A DNA stretch of 64,000 nucleotides from Nostoc sp. 'Peltigera membranacea cyanobiont' N6 (GTDB lineage: Bacteria > Cyanobacteriota > Cyanobacteriia > Cyanobacteriales > Nostocaceae): NCBI RefSeq assembly GCF_002949735.1, contig NZ_CP026681.1:2418001-2482000 (forward strand), written 5' to 3'. A program made the position numbers and the translations under genes. The notes under the pieces are model-generated. The model did not search any database. It was not told the origin of the DNA and was given only the letters and a program-made list of their open reading frames with translations. Shown one piece after another: positions 1 through 11,536 of this stretch (position 1 is its first letter; each line of letters starts with the position of its first letter).

Positions 1-2
1 CT

Positions 3-2309
3 GGCGGTGATGTCCAACTCACGCTAGCAAATGGGGCTGTACTTTCCGTCCGACAAGAAGACTGGGTTGATTTTTCTGACCTAATTACGAAGGTAACTCA
101 AAGATTGGTTGGTCGAGGCTTCGTCTTTGAGAAGGTAGCTGATTTCATTCAAAGCAACCCCCGTGGCTATTTTCGCGTAATTGCCGATGCTGGTTTGGGT
201 AAAACAGCGATCGCTGCTGAATTAACCAAACGCTTCGATGCAGTAGCTTGTTTTATTAGCGCCAGTGAAAACCGTACTCAGCCAGAACGAATAATCAACA
301 TCCTCAGCACTCAGTTAATTGCTCGCTACGCCCTCCCCTACGATTCTTTACCAGTGCGAGCAGGCGAAACCTCTGATTGGTTTTATCAAAGGCTAAGAGA
401 AGCCGCTAGTAAACCAGAGAATCGACCTGTTGTCGTCATTATCGATGCTATTGATGAAGCCGATGCACCAGCACCTACTCGCAACTGGCTTCACTTACCA
501 CGCGATTTGCCGCCGGGAGTCTACATTATTCTCACCCACCGCCCTGGTGATTATCTTTTAACAACGGTACCAAACTTGCCTTCTTCAGAACAAGTGATTT
601 CCTGGGACGATCCAAAACAGCAGTCTGACATTGAAATGCATTTGCGTCGCCAAGCAGAGCAAGCTGAGATTCGTCAGCTATTGGAGAAGACCACATCATC
701 AATTTCCGTAAATGAGTTTGTTTCTGAGTTGCAAAAATCCAGCCAGGGTAATTTTATGTACTTAGAATATGTGCTGGCTGATATTCTAGCTGGAAACTCA
801 GGCTTCAATCCTTTAAATTTGCAAGCACTACCCCAAGGACTCAGGGGGTATTATGCTCAGTTCTGGTCAGGCATGGAAGCTGTGCGGTACAAAGAAGGTT
901 GGCAAGACTGGAATAGCTTGTATTGCCCAGTTATTGAACTACTTGGTGTTGCACTTGAATCAGTGAGCGTGCAATGGCTTGCTGACCAGATTCGCCGTGA
1001 TGCTAATGAAATTCGCGTCAGAGCATTGCAGTCGTGGCAAAGATTTCTCAGCCAAAACCAGCGCGAAAGTATAGAAACTTGGCGGTTAGTTCACCAGTCC
1101 TTTGCTAACTTCCTTGAAGAAAAAGTGGATTTAACCGCAAGCCATCGGCGTGTAGTTGAATACTACCTGACACAGAGGGAACCCCAGAAAAAGCATGGTG
1201 GCTATGCTGACCGTCATCTCAGCACTCACCTAACCCTAGCTAATTTGTGGGATGAATTTGCCAATCGGATTGATTCACATCATTGGCTCAAACCCGATAG
1301 TCTAGAAGCTATTATCGATCGCATTGCTAAAGGCATCAACACAGAAAGTGACTTTGCAGCATTACGTCGTCAACTAACAGCTAGTAGCAAGCAGCAAGCG
1401 ATTCAGCTTGGTAAATATAACGTAAATATCGCAGAAGGGCAAGATATTCATATTGGCGATCGCATTTATAATCAGTGGGATGAGCAAGCAATCCAAGCTC
1501 TCGTTCAAGCGATTCAGTCTAGTGCAGAAGTGCAAGAGATTCAGATTGGCGATCGCATTTACCAAGGAGTAAATGCGATCGCTATCGGAGACCTATTTCG
1601 GGAGGCTCTCAACTTAGTGGTGAAACCGATTCGCTTCATCCTATCAAAATTGTCAATCTCAGAACTACTAGAATTCTTACAAGGTAGAAGACCAGGTAAT
1701 CGGCAGGGAGGAGGTAGCCGGGATTTTGGTTTGGAAAAAGCACAAGACAAGTATCTTACGGCTTTGGTGCCTCAAGTGAATTTGGGTACAGAAGAAACGC
1801 CGTTTGTCATAGGGTTAACAGTCAGCGAACGTCCCACATTTTGGTTTTATGTTCCCTATCAACCCATCCCACCACGAAATGTCAGGTTTGTGCTATTTGA
1901 TGAAGAGGAAGATGATGTTTACGAAGCAACTTTCCAATTTAACAATACGCCAGGAATTGTGAGCATTAGTCTTCCAGAAACAGTGACACCACTGGAAATT
2001 GGTCAGAACTACCGTTGGATCTTTTCTTTCATTTCCAATCCCCGAAACCGTTCTGCTGATGATGTTGTTACAGGGTGGGTAAAGCGAATACTGAAAGACC
2101 CTGATTTAAAAAGTCAGTTAGAGTCAGTAACAACACAACGAGAGTCTATATTGCTCTATGCCGCTAACGGTCTATGGTACGATGCCATTAGCGCTTTAGC
2201 ACAACTCCGTTGCTCCCAACCACAGGATGAGACAATTCAAACTGACTGGTATAATTTGTTGCAGTCTGTTGATTTGGGAGACATAGCATCAGAACCCATT
2301 GTTAGCTGA
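3..2309 (+). CDS. STAND-type NTPase fused to DUF928, 5'-partial
   Basis: The frame is open to the left edge, so the gene starts outside the window; the TTG at 105 lies inside the coding region and is not the start. A Walker A motif (ADAGLGKTAI) lies near base 185-215 and an acidic Walker B-like stretch (VVIIDAIDEAD) near 435-465, as in STAND/NACHT ATPases. At 1410-1476 the protein carries the GKYNVNI...IHIGDRIY motif. A second IQIGDRIY and a third IAIGD follow directly (about 1530-1595). The last ~190 residues read as DUF928 (LTVSERPTFWFYVPY, TPGIVSISLP, GLWYDAISALAQLR), a cyanobacterial domain often found beside TPR-CHAT genes. The NTPase probably senses or oligomerises and the motif recruits partners; the DUF928 role is unknown. 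It converges on the CHAT gene that ends at 2475. Domain calls are confident, function is inferred. Confidence 0.8.
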   Translation, partial: GGDVQLTLANGAVLSVRQEDWVDFSDLITKVTQRLVGRGFVFEKVADFIQSNPRGYFRVIADAGLGKTAIAAELTKRFDAVACFISASENRTQPERIINILSTQLIARYALPYDSLPVRAGETSDWFYQRLREAASKPENRPVVVIIDAIDEADAPAPTRNWLHLPRDLPPGVYIILTHRPGDYLLTTVPNLPSSEQVISWDDPKQQSDIEMHLRRQAEQAEIRQLLEKTTSSISVNEFVSELQKSSQGNFMYLEYVLADILAGNSGFNPLNLQALPQGLRGYYAQFWSGMEAVRYKEGWQDWNSLYCPVIELLGVALESVSVQWLADQIRRDANEIRVRALQSWQRFLSQNQRESIETWRLVHQSFANFLEEKVDLTASHRRVVEYYLTQREPQKKHGGYADRHLSTHLTLANLWDEFANRIDSHHWLKPDSLEAIIDRIAKGINTESDFAALRRQLTASSKQQAIQLGKYNVNIAEGQDIHIGDRIYNQWDEQAIQALVQAIQSSAEVQEIQIGDRIYQGVNAIAIGDLFREALNLVVKPIRFILSKLSISELLEFLQGRRPGNRQGGGSRDFGLEKAQDKYLTALVPQVNLGTEETPFVIGLTVSERPTFWFYVPYQPIPPRNVRFVLFDEEEDDVYEATFQFNNTPGIVSISLPETVTPLEIGQNYRWIFSFISNPRNRSADDVVTGWVKRILKDPDLKSQLESVTTQRESILLYAANGLWYDAISALAQLRCSQPQDETIQTDWYNLLQSVDLGDIASEPIVS

Positions 2310-2474
2310 TGTGCTACAAAACTCATCTGTTAATACACTAACGCCTGATGTAAATTTAAAATGTCTCTTGTGTAATAAGGGTTTCCAGGCTTGGTCAAAA
2401 TCATAAATTTGGAAACATCAACGGAATCACAAGAATTTTAAGACTTAATTCACATTAAACGTACACTTATAAAA

Positions 2475-5400
2475 TTATTGATACTCACCTTGCAACACAA
2501 AAGCCGCCCAGTAGTAAGGCTCTTGCCATTGCTTGTGCTGCCACATCTCTAATTGAGTTGCTCTCAGTGCCTTTGTCGGTGATAGTCCTTCCTGCAAAAT
2601 TCCTCGGTAAAACCTACCCATAAATTCTGCTGTTGCCCGATCGCTGACACTCCACAAACTCACCACCACCCGCCTTGCTCCTGCATACATTAAACCTCTT
2701 GTCAAGCCCACAATCCCCTCGCCTTTTACCTCTTTGCCTTCTGCTGTACGACAACCACTAAGAATCACCATTTCGGCTGGCAAATTTAGGTTGAAAACAT
2801 CTGGTGTCAGTAAAAAGCCGTCTTTTAGTTCTTCTCCCTGTTCATTAATTAAGGACAACGCAATTCCTGACAGTTCTGGATGAATGTCGTTGTAAAAACC
2901 GTGGGTAGCAAAATGCACGTAGCGGTATTGGCTCAACTGGGGACTAATAGCAGTCTCTCGACTAGCATCAAAATCTAGTGCTAACAACGAGGATTCTTTT
3001 GATACCAGTTTCTGGATTTCTTCAGCTTCCAACCGTGAGAAGGGCAAACGTGGAAAAAGCTGTTCTCCGTCTGTGCAACCAATGTCTCTAGTAAGCAGTT
3101 CCAGAGGTGGCAAGCTTGGAGATGTCTGCGTTTGACTAGCAACTGCTCGAACTGGGGCGACTTTAACCCGTTCATCTGTTTTATCAAAAACTGGATCTGC
3201 CAACACAGCAACTGTTTTGGTAGCACAATTGTTTCTACCTTGGTCGCGTCGAATCTGAGTGAGAGTTGAGGCACTAGGCAGACTAACAATTTCGTGTTCG
3301 ACAAACATGGGTTTGAAGTCGGGCGAAAGAGGGTCTAACAAGGCGCTGAAAGGTACGTATCTTTGCAGGACACCATCGCTCACGATCAGGAGCCGTTTGC
3401 ATCTCAAATGTGCTGTCACTGGTTCTAAAAGTATCTGGCTCAAAACATTTGTAATTTGTGCTACTTTTTTTGGCTTTTCTCTCTTTTCGGGTACTGTCAA
3501 ATATTCATAAAATTCCCGCGCTGTAGCCTCAATGTCTGAGCTTTTGGGCAATTCATGGCTGGCGATCGAAGTTGATGTTATTGCCCATAGATAGCTGCGC
3601 TCATCACCAAGCCAGTAGGATAAAAGAGTAGTTTCGTCATCCACTACCTGCTGCTGAATTTCTTGGGCACTAAGGGGCAGAGGATATTTCAGTGCAGCAT
3701 AACGCGGGCTTTTGATACGGATTTCGGCTTCTACTTCTCGCAACTGTATCTGAAGTGAGTTAATCTCTTTTGTGAAAGTTTCCATCTGCTTTACTTCTGC
3801 TGCTTCTATCTCTTCGGGAAGTCTGCCTTGAAGTAGCTTTTGTAGGGCTTGAGTCTTGGAAGCAAGTTGCTGTTGTAGCTGGATCTCACAGTCACGCAGT
3901 TTGGGGTCTACTCCTTGCCGAATATCAGCACGCGCCTCTTCTAGCAACTCAACAAGACTACGAGCGCGAGCGCGTTCTGAAACCTCTAACGCTTTCACCG
4001 CATACCCTACAGTCTGATTTTTTTGGTGGAGTTGCATGAGCAAATCAATGTAAAATTCATAGTAGTGCCGCACAGAGGCAAGGTAAGAAGCTCGGAGGTC
4101 TTGGCTAATAACTTTGGTGCGTAAGGTTTCGATAGTTGCGATCGCAGATTCAATCTGAGCTAAAGCTTCGTTGAAATTACCAAGATTGCGTTCGGCAACG
4201 GCAATATTACGGAGTGTAGTGACAGTGCCGGAAATATCTCCCACTTCCCGTTTAATCGGCAAAGCTTCGTTGTAATATTCCAGTGCCTGCTGAAACATAC
4301 CTAAGCAAGAATAAACAACACCGATATTGTTGAGGGTGATAGCCTCCCCACGGCGATCGCCTACCTCTTTTCTAATTGGCAGCGCTTGGTTATAGTAATC
4401 TAGTGCCTGCTGAAATTCACCCAAATCGAAGTAAACTACACCAATGTTATCGAGAGTTTTAGCAACTCCAGTGCGGTTGCCAATAGCAAGCCATAATTCC
4501 AAGGCTTTTTGGTAATAGTCCAGGCTAAACTGTTTCTCGCCTAAAGTATCGGATATTGCAGCGATATTAGTGAGCGCAGTGGCTTCACCACGGCGATCGC
4601 CCACTGACTGTCGGATTGGCAGTGCTTGACTATAGTATTCCAGTGCTTGCTGAAATTCACCTAAATTGGAGTAGACACCGCCAATGTTATTCAGGGTGAC
4701 AGCTTCCCCACGTCGGTTGCCTACTGTACGCATTAGTTCTAATGCTTGTTTATAGCTGTTTAATGCTTGCTGAAACTCACCCAAATCAAAGTAGAGTAAG
4801 CCAATGTTGTTGAGAGTCTCAGCAACACCTGAGCGATCGCCCACTTCTTGGCGGATCTGCAAAGCCTCTTGATAGTAGTCCTGGCTGTGCTGTTTCTCAC
4901 CTAAGTCGGAGTAAACTAAGCCAATATTGTTTAGAGTCACAGCTTCTCCACGTTGGTCGCCGACTTCCCGACGAATCAAGAGCGCTTGGTTATAATACTC
5001 CAGAGCCTGTTTTTTATTGCCTAAGTCGGAGAAGACACCAGCGATATTGTTCAGTGTTACCCCTTCTCCACGGCGATCGTTCTGTTCTTGCCGAATGAAG
5101 AGCGCTCGGTTGTAGTAATTGAGCGCATCGTTTTTATTCCCTAAATCGGAATATATCTTACCAATATTGTTAAGAATAGCAGCTTCCTCCGCATGATTTC
5201 CCACTTCCTGCATTAATGGCAATGCCTGATTGTAGTAATCTAATGCCTGATTTTTTTCTCCCAAATTTGAGCAAACTAAGCCGATGTTGTTGAGGGTGCG
5301 AGCTTCCCACTCACGTTCTCCCAAGGCTTGCCACAGTGGCAGTGCTTGGTTAAGGTACTCTTGCGCCTGCTGTCTATTTCCTAAATTGGAGTAGACAAAG

Positions 5401-5579
5401 CCAATCCAAGTGAGTGATTGGGCTTGTTGATAGCGATCGCCTACTTCCCGCCACAAGTTTAGTGATTCTTGCCACTTTTGAATTGCCTGATGCTGGGATT
5501 GTGCTGTTCTTTGCCTGTAGAACTGCATTGCTTCTGCAAAAACTTGTTCGGCAGCAAGGCGATTTTGGTGAATTGACAT
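2475..5579 (-). CDS. TPR-CHAT caspase-like protein
   Basis: This protein has about eleven or twelve 40-residue tetratricopeptide repeats of the NNIGxVYxxLGExQQALEYYNQAL type, then a CHAT (caspase HetF-associated with TPRs) domain. Both expected catalytic residues are visible: His in FATHGFYND and Cys in LSGCRTAEG. The C-terminus (WAAFVLQGEYQ) is typical of the family. The family acts as cytoplasmic cysteine proteases or protease-like effectors, with the TPR array as the binding arm. I place the start at the ATG at 5579; the frame can be opened 33 bases further upstream only from a TTG. Unlike its paralogue at 5720-10112 it lacks the N-terminal beta-sandwich domain and starts at the pre-TPR helix (AAEQVFAEAMQFY). 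It is the last gene of the minus-strand run, 140 bases after the paralogue. Confidence 0.88.
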   Translation of the reverse strand: MSIHQNRLAAEQVFAEAMQFYRQRTAQSQHQAIQKWQESLNLWREVGDRYQQAQSLTWIGFVYSNLGNRQQAQEYLNQALPLWQALGEREWEARTLNNIGLVCSNLGEKNQALDYYNQALPLMQEVGNHAEEAAILNNIGKIYSDLGNKNDALNYYNRALFIRQEQNDRRGEGVTLNNIAGVFSDLGNKKQALEYYNQALLIRREVGDQRGEAVTLNNIGLVYSDLGEKQHSQDYYQEALQIRQEVGDRSGVAETLNNIGLLYFDLGEFQQALNSYKQALELMRTVGNRRGEAVTLNNIGGVYSNLGEFQQALEYYSQALPIRQSVGDRRGEATALTNIAAISDTLGEKQFSLDYYQKALELWLAIGNRTGVAKTLDNIGVVYFDLGEFQQALDYYNQALPIRKEVGDRRGEAITLNNIGVVYSCLGMFQQALEYYNEALPIKREVGDISGTVTTLRNIAVAERNLGNFNEALAQIESAIATIETLRTKVISQDLRASYLASVRHYYEFYIDLLMQLHQKNQTVGYAVKALEVSERARARSLVELLEEARADIRQGVDPKLRDCEIQLQQQLASKTQALQKLLQGRLPEEIEAAEVKQMETFTKEINSLQIQLREVEAEIRIKSPRYAALKYPLPLSAQEIQQQVVDDETTLLSYWLGDERSYLWAITSTSIASHELPKSSDIEATAREFYEYLTVPEKREKPKKVAQITNVLSQILLEPVTAHLRCKRLLIVSDGVLQRYVPFSALLDPLSPDFKPMFVEHEIVSLPSASTLTQIRRDQGRNNCATKTVAVLADPVFDKTDERVKVAPVRAVASQTQTSPSLPPLELLTRDIGCTDGEQLFPRLPFSRLEAEEIQKLVSKESSLLALDFDASRETAISPQLSQYRYVHFATHGFYNDIHPELSGIALSLINEQGEELKDGFLLTPDVFNLNLPAEMVILSGCRTAEGKEVKGEGIVGLTRGLMYAGARRVVVSLWSVSDRATAEFMGRFYRGILQEGLSPTKALRATQLEMWQHKQWQEPYYWAAFVLQGEYQ

Positions 5580-5719
5580 AAAACGTAATATATAGTCAAA
5601 TATCTCCAGCAATCTTGAATCTACTTCAGTAGACTTGAGCTATTAGCCTCTTAATTGATTCCCAGGCGGGCGAGAAAGCTAACAATTAAGCTATTTTTAG
5701 CTTAAGTTGACACCAATAT

Positions 5720-7481
5720 TCACTGCCACTCCCCTTGGAGAATAAAGGCAGCCCAGTAATAGGGTTCTTGCCACTGTTTATGATGCCACATCTCTAGTTG
5801 AGCTGCTCTGAGCGCCTTGATCGGCGGTTCCCCCTGCTTCAGCAGCTTTTGATAGAAGCTCGCCATCAGCACTGCTGTAGCTTCATCCTCTACACTCCAC
5901 AAACTCATCACCACACGTTTTGCACCTGCATACATTAAACCTCTTGTCAAGCCTACAATGCCTTCACCTTTAACCTCCTTACCCACTCCTGTGCGACAGG
6001 CACTCAGAACAACCAGTTCAGCAGGCAAATTTAGATTAAAAATATCCGGTGTGAGCAGTAAACCGTCAATGTCTTGCCCCTGTTCGTTGACTAGGGACAA
6101 TGCAATACCCGACAGTTCTGGGTGGACATCGTTGTAAAAGCCATGAGTAGCCAAATGTACATAAGAATACTGACTCAATTGGGAGCTAGTAAAGGTTGCG
6201 CGACTAGCATCGAAATCTAAAGCTAGCATCAGGGAAGATTTTTCAGACATCAGTTTCTGAATTTCCTCAGCTTCCAAGCGGGAGAAGGGCAGGCGCGAGA
6301 ATAATTGCTCTGTGTCGTTTTTTCCTATATCTCTACTTATCTTTTCTCGGGAAGGTAAGGGGATTTGATGTTGCAACTGATTTAGTTGGGGAGGTATTTT
6401 TCCCGTAACCCTCTCATCTGTTTTATCAAAGACTGGATCTGCTAGTACTGCTACTGTTTTAGTAGGGGGAACGAACCGAGCTTGGTCACTTCTGATTTGA
6501 ACCAGAGTCGAAGCTGATGGCAAACTCACAATTTCGTATTCTACTATCAACGGTTTGAATTCGGAGGTTTGGGGAAGCGACAGCGCACAAAAGGGTAGTC
6601 TTTGTAATATACCATCGCCTAAGATTAGCAAGCGTTTTTGTGTCAGTTGCTCTGCCACTGGTTGGAGAAGCATTTGGCTGAGTTTAGCTGTAACTTTGGC
6701 TGCCTTTTTGGGCTTTTCTCTGTTTTCGGGTATAGTCAGGTATTCATAGAACTCTTGCGCTGCTGCCTCTATTTCAGAACTAGCAGGTAGTTGATAACTA
6801 AAGATAGTTGTCGGTGTTACTGCCCATAAATAACTGCACTCATCACCGAGCCAATAGGATAAAAGGATGGTTTCGTTATCCAATAGCTGATGTTGAATTT
6901 CTTGAGCATTCAGTGGTTGGGGATATTTCAGTTCTGCATAGCGAGGGCTTTTGATGCGGATTTCAGCTTCGACTTCCTGCAACTTCGCCATCTGTGAGCC
7001 AATTTCTTTGATGAACTCCTCTGCAAGTTTTTTTTCCCCTTCCTTGAGTTCTTTGGGAAGTCTACCTTTAAGCAGATGTTGCAAAGCTTGTGTCTTCGCC
7101 GTCAGTTGCTGCTGTAGCTGGTATTCTTTGTTACATAAAATTGGATCTATTCCTTGACGAATACCGATACTGGCCTCGTATAGTAGCTCTAAAAGACTGC
7201 GGGCGCGAGCGCGTTCAGATATCTCTAATGCGGTAATGTTATGACCAACGTCAGGATTTTTTTGGTGTAGCTGCATCAGCAGGTCAATGTAAAATCCATA
7301 ATAATCCTGTACAGTAGCAAAGTAGGAAACTCGAAGATCGGATATGTCAACTTTAGTGCGTAGGGACTCAATGATTTCGATCGCTAACCTGATTTGAGTC
7401 AAAGCTTGGTTGATATTGCCGCGATCGCCCTCAAGTACAGCGATATTACCAAGAGTAGCGGCAACAGCCGCAGGATTGATT
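5720..7481 (-). pseudogene. CHAT half of a frameshifted TPR-CHAT gene
   Basis: This frame encodes a linker helix region and a CHAT domain with His (LATHGFYND) and Cys (LSACRTGVG) in place, close to the CHAT at 2475. It has no good start of its own; the first usable codon is a TTG at 7402. Its frame runs upstream as NPAAVAATLGNIAVLEG, which is the continuation of the last TPR of the neighbouring frame. The break is the tandem 4-mer GATTGATT at 7474-7481. Dropping one GATT joins the two frames as ...REVGN-PAAVAATLGNIA. The parent protein would be about 1,460 residues: beta-sandwich, TPR array, CHAT. It could still be made by frameshifting or as an independent CHAT, or the break could be a sequencing error. 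I annotate it as the 3' part of a broken gene. Confidence 0.75.
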
Positions 7482-10112
7482 ACCTACTTCACGATGAAGA
7501 ACCAGTGCTTGATTATAGTAATCTAGAGCTTGCTGTTTCTCTCCCAAATCTTCATAAACTTTGGCAATGTTATGCACAGAGACAGCTTCTCCAGCCCGGT
7601 CTCCTACGGCACGCCTAAGTGGCAATGCTTGATTGTAGTATGAAAGCGCTTGTTGCTTCTCGCCTAAATTATCGTAGATTCCACCTATATTATTTAGGGA
7701 GCGGGCTTCGCCAGCACGGTCTCCGACGGCACGCCTAAGTGATAGTGCTTGGTTGTAGTATGAAAGCGCTTGCTGCTTTTCGCCTAAATCGTCGTATATC
7801 CCACCAATGTTGTTGAGGGAGCGGGCTTCCCCAGCACGGTCTTCGACAGCACGCCTCAGTGATAGTGCTTGATTGTAGTATGAAAGCGCTTGCTGCTTCT
7901 CTCCCAAACTGTCATAGATACCACCAATGTTGTTGAGAGTACGGGCTTCCCCATCAGGATCTTTCACAGCACGCCAGAGTGAAAGTGCTTGGTTATAGTG
8001 TAAGAATGCTTGCTGCTTCTCTCCCAAAGTGTTGTAGACGGCACCAATGTTATTCAAGCTGGAAGCTTCCCCAGCACGGTCTCCGACAGCACGCCTAAGT
8101 AATAGTGCTTGGTTGTAATACAACAGCGCTTGCTGTTTCTCGCCTAAGTCGTCATAGACTTTGCCAATATTGTTCAGGGAGCGGGCTTTTCCATAACGGT
8201 TTTGCACTGTATCCCACAGTGGTAGCGCTTGGTTGTAGTACTCTAATGCTTGCTGCTTCTCTCCTAAATCTTCGTAAACTGTACCAATGTTATTGAAAGT
8301 GGCGGCAACACTTGCAAGGTTCCCTAATGACTGTTGAATTGGCAGCGCTTGGTTATAGTATTCCAATGCTTGCTGCTGCTCTCCTAAATAGTTGTAAATT
8401 GCGCCAATATTATTAAGAGTCGTGGCAAAATTAGCAGGGTTTTCTTCAGCAGGTAACAGTCGTAGTGCTTGATTGTAGTATTCTAGTGCTTGCCGCTTTT
8501 CGCCCAAAGCGCTGTAGACGGAGCCAATATTGTTAAGAGTGATGGCTTCCCCATCACAATCCTCCAAAACACGTAGAATTGGTAGTGCCTGATTGTAATA
8601 CTCCAATGCTTGCTGAAACTCGCCTAAATCATCGTAAAGTTTGCCAATGTTATTGAGAGTAACAGCCTCCCCAGTTAAGTCTTGCACAGCACGGCTAAGT
8701 AAGATAGCTTGCTGAAAGTATGAGAGCGCTTGTTGCTGTTGACCGAGATCGGAGTAAATAACACCAATATTGCTAAGAGTAACAGCTTCCCCAGTACGGT
8801 CTCCCACAGAACGCCTCATTGAAAGTGCTTGCTGATAGTACTCCAGTGCCTGCTGCTTCTGACCTAAATCATCATAAAATTTGCCGAAATTATTCAGAGT
8901 GGTAGCAACGCCTACTGGGTTCTCTAAAGTGCGCCAAAGGAGAAGTGCTTGATTGTAGTACTCTAATGCTTGTTCTTTATTACCTAAAGCCTCATAAATT
9001 ATACCAAGATTGTTAAGGGTAGTTGCTTCTCCATCGCGATCGCCTGTAGATTGCTGGAGTGCGAGTGCATGGTTGAAGTAGGAGAGGGCTTTTTGCTTCT
9101 GATTTAAATCAAAGTAAACTTTGCCGATGTTGTTGAGAGTCGTGGCTGTCTCAGAAATGTCTTCCACAGCAAGCAATAACACTAGTGCTTGGTTGTAATA
9201 TTCTATTGCCCGTTGTTTCTCACCTAAGTGGCAATAAACAGAGCCGATATTGTTCAGGGTTACAGCCTCCCCAATAAAATCGCCCACACTATGTCTAAGA
9301 GGTAGTGCCTGATTATAGTATTCCAGTGCTTGCTGTTTTTCGCCTAAGTCCGAGTAGACAGAACCAATATTGGTGAGAGTGACACCAAATCCTGCTGCAT
9401 CTTCTACAGATTTCCAGAGTGGTAGTGCCTGATTATAGTATTCCAGCGCTAGCTGTTTTTCACCTAAAGCATTGTGGACTTTGCCGATATTGTTAAGAGT
9501 AGCCGCCAAACCTGGGTAGTCTCCTACACTACGCCAGAGTGGGAGTGCTTGGTTGTAGTATTCCAGTGCTTGCTGCTTTTCACCCAAAGCGTTATAAACC
9601 GCACCAATATTATTTAGGGAGCGAGCTTCTTCAATCAGGTTTCCTACAGTATGCCAGAGTGAGAAAGCCTCTTGAAATTTGGCGATCGCCTTTTGTAATG
9701 ATTCTACTGTTCTTTCTTTGTATAGCTGCATACCCTCTGCTAAGGTTTTCTCAGCAGCAAAGCAATTGATATCTTGCTCCGTTGCTGTTCGCATCTCTTT
9801 TATCTGTACTTGATAATGCCCAGCTACAGCTTCATCCAATGGACGTACTTCTAGCAGGTGATTTCCTGAAAGGTCAACTATCAGTTTTATTGAAGTTTTT
9901 TGTTTGCAGGATACATCATCTTCTACCAGCATCTGACCATCGGGAGCAAACAACACTACAACTACGTTGATGTCTTCCGGCTCAACCACCACCTCCAAGT
10001 ACTGACTGGAGGTAAGGGTTATCTCATAGCGATGGGCTTCGCAACCTGCTAACTCTCGTTCAATTAGTTGTCCTGGCTCTAGTCTTTGCATATCCTGGCT
10101 ATCTATGTGCAT
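7446..10112 (-). pseudogene. TPR half of a frameshifted TPR-CHAT gene
   Basis: The N-terminal ~110 residues (LEPGQLIERELAGCEAHRYEITL...GHYQVQIKEM) match the pre-TPR beta-sandwich (PPC-like) found at the start of cyanobacterial TPR-CHAT proteins. Eighteen TPR units of 40 residues follow, most reading LNNIGxVYxxLGEKQQALEYYNQAL. The frame then leaves the TPR pattern at GNQSCGCCRYSW and stops at 7446, because of the GATT duplication at 7474-7481. The DNA of the last units (about 7,610-7,990) is nearly identical from unit to unit in 120-bp steps, a sign of recent tandem growth. The ATG at 10112 overlaps the end of the upstream WD40 gene by 10 bases, so the two were translationally coupled. A TPR-only product may still be made. 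Confidence 0.75.
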
Positions 10113-11536
10113 GATGTGACACTTTCTGTACCTGACAAACGCAGGAAATGAACTCGCCCTGATTGCTCACCAGCTACCACTGTTCTTCCATCTGAGGTAA
10201 CGGCACAACGTAGTATTGGGCTATCACCACTAAACATAGTAATAATTTCTCCACTTTCTAAATTCCACATCATAATAGTCATGTCATCTGAAGCAGAAAC
10301 AGCAGTTTTACTATCTTGGAGAACTATTAAATCTCGTATCCAGTTAGTACGACCTTCTGGAAATACTGAAAGAGTATAGTAATGGATAAGAGGTCTAGCA
10401 ATTTCTTCACCTGTTTCTAAATCCCATACCTTAATGACGTTATCATCTGAAATAGAAACAACCAACTTCCCATTTGGTGTAACCTTCAAAATCTTGATTT
10501 CAGAAGTATGCCCCCTAAAGCTGAAATCTTCTTTACCTGTTTCTAAATCCCAAACTTTGATAGTTTCATCAGATGAGCCAGAGATTAGCCGTTTACCGTC
10601 GGGACTGACCGCAATAACATTTATATAATCGCTATGTTCTTTCAAAGTGAAGCGATTATCCCCTGTTTTGAAGTTCCAAATCTTGATTGTGTTATCTTCC
10701 GAACCAGAAATTACCCAATTAGCATCAGGTGTAATTGCTAATGATGTTACTCTTTCAGTATGCTCTTCTAGGCTGAATTTTAACAATTTTTTCGCCAAAT
10801 CCCATACTTTTATAGTCCCTTCACCAGAACTGGAAATAACCCATTTTCCATCCGGCGTTACTATTAAATCTTCTATCCACAAACTATGTCCTGTGAGAGT
10901 AGCAATTTCTTGACCAGTTGACAAATCCCAAACTTTAATTGTTTTATCAAATGAACCAGAAACCAACAATCGACTATCAGGTGTTAATGCTAAACTTATG
11001 ACAGAATCAGTATGACCTCTCAGAGTAAAAACCTCTTGACCAGTTTCTATTTCCCAAACTTTAATTGTATTGTCCCATGAACCTGATATAGCTTTTTTAT
11101 TATTATGTGTGACTACTAAAGCACTTACCCAGCTGCTATGACCTGATAAGGGAAATACATCTTCACTAGGTTCAAGTTTCCAGACTTTAATTGTATTATC
11201 ACTTGAACCGGAGACTATTTGTCTATTATTATGCGTTACTGCTAAGGCATTCACTGAGCTAGAATGCCCTAGCAAAGTGTGGCTTTCCTTAAAAGTTTCC
11301 AGTTTCCATACTTTAATCGTCCAATCTCTTGAACCAGAAATCAACCATTTGTTATCAGATGTTATGGCTAGGGAGGTGACTGCTTCTCGATGTCCCTTTA
11401 AGGTAGAGATATTCTGACCAGTTTCTAAATTCCAAACCTTGATTGTCTTATCTTCAGAGCCAGATATTATTAGTTTGCTATCAAAGGTTACTAATACAAC
11501 ATTAACAGAGCCAGAATGACCTTTTAGCGTGAGAAT
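10103..11536 (-). pseudogene. WD40 protein, 3' part after a nonsense codon
   Basis: This part carries WD40 repeats of the type ISGSxDxTIKVWxLETG...LxGHxxxV to the C-terminus (stop TAG at 10103-10105). The frame is continuous with the ORF ending at 11537: the only interruption is the TAA at 11537-11539. The residues after it (ILTLKGHSGSVNVV) complete the WD40 blade that was cut. A possible restart is the TTG at 11344, which would give 413 residues. The likely original codon was a GAA in the usual T-G-Q-E-I turn, so a single G to T change explains the split; that is inference. WD40 propellers are protein-binding platforms, here probably the sensor or scaffold of the CHAT operon. Confidence 0.75.

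Noticed and set aside
7600..9700. Long regular array with 120-bp period, CRISPR-like at first sight
   Set aside because: It is coding: each unit translates to one 40-residue TPR in an open frame, and there are no unique spacers.
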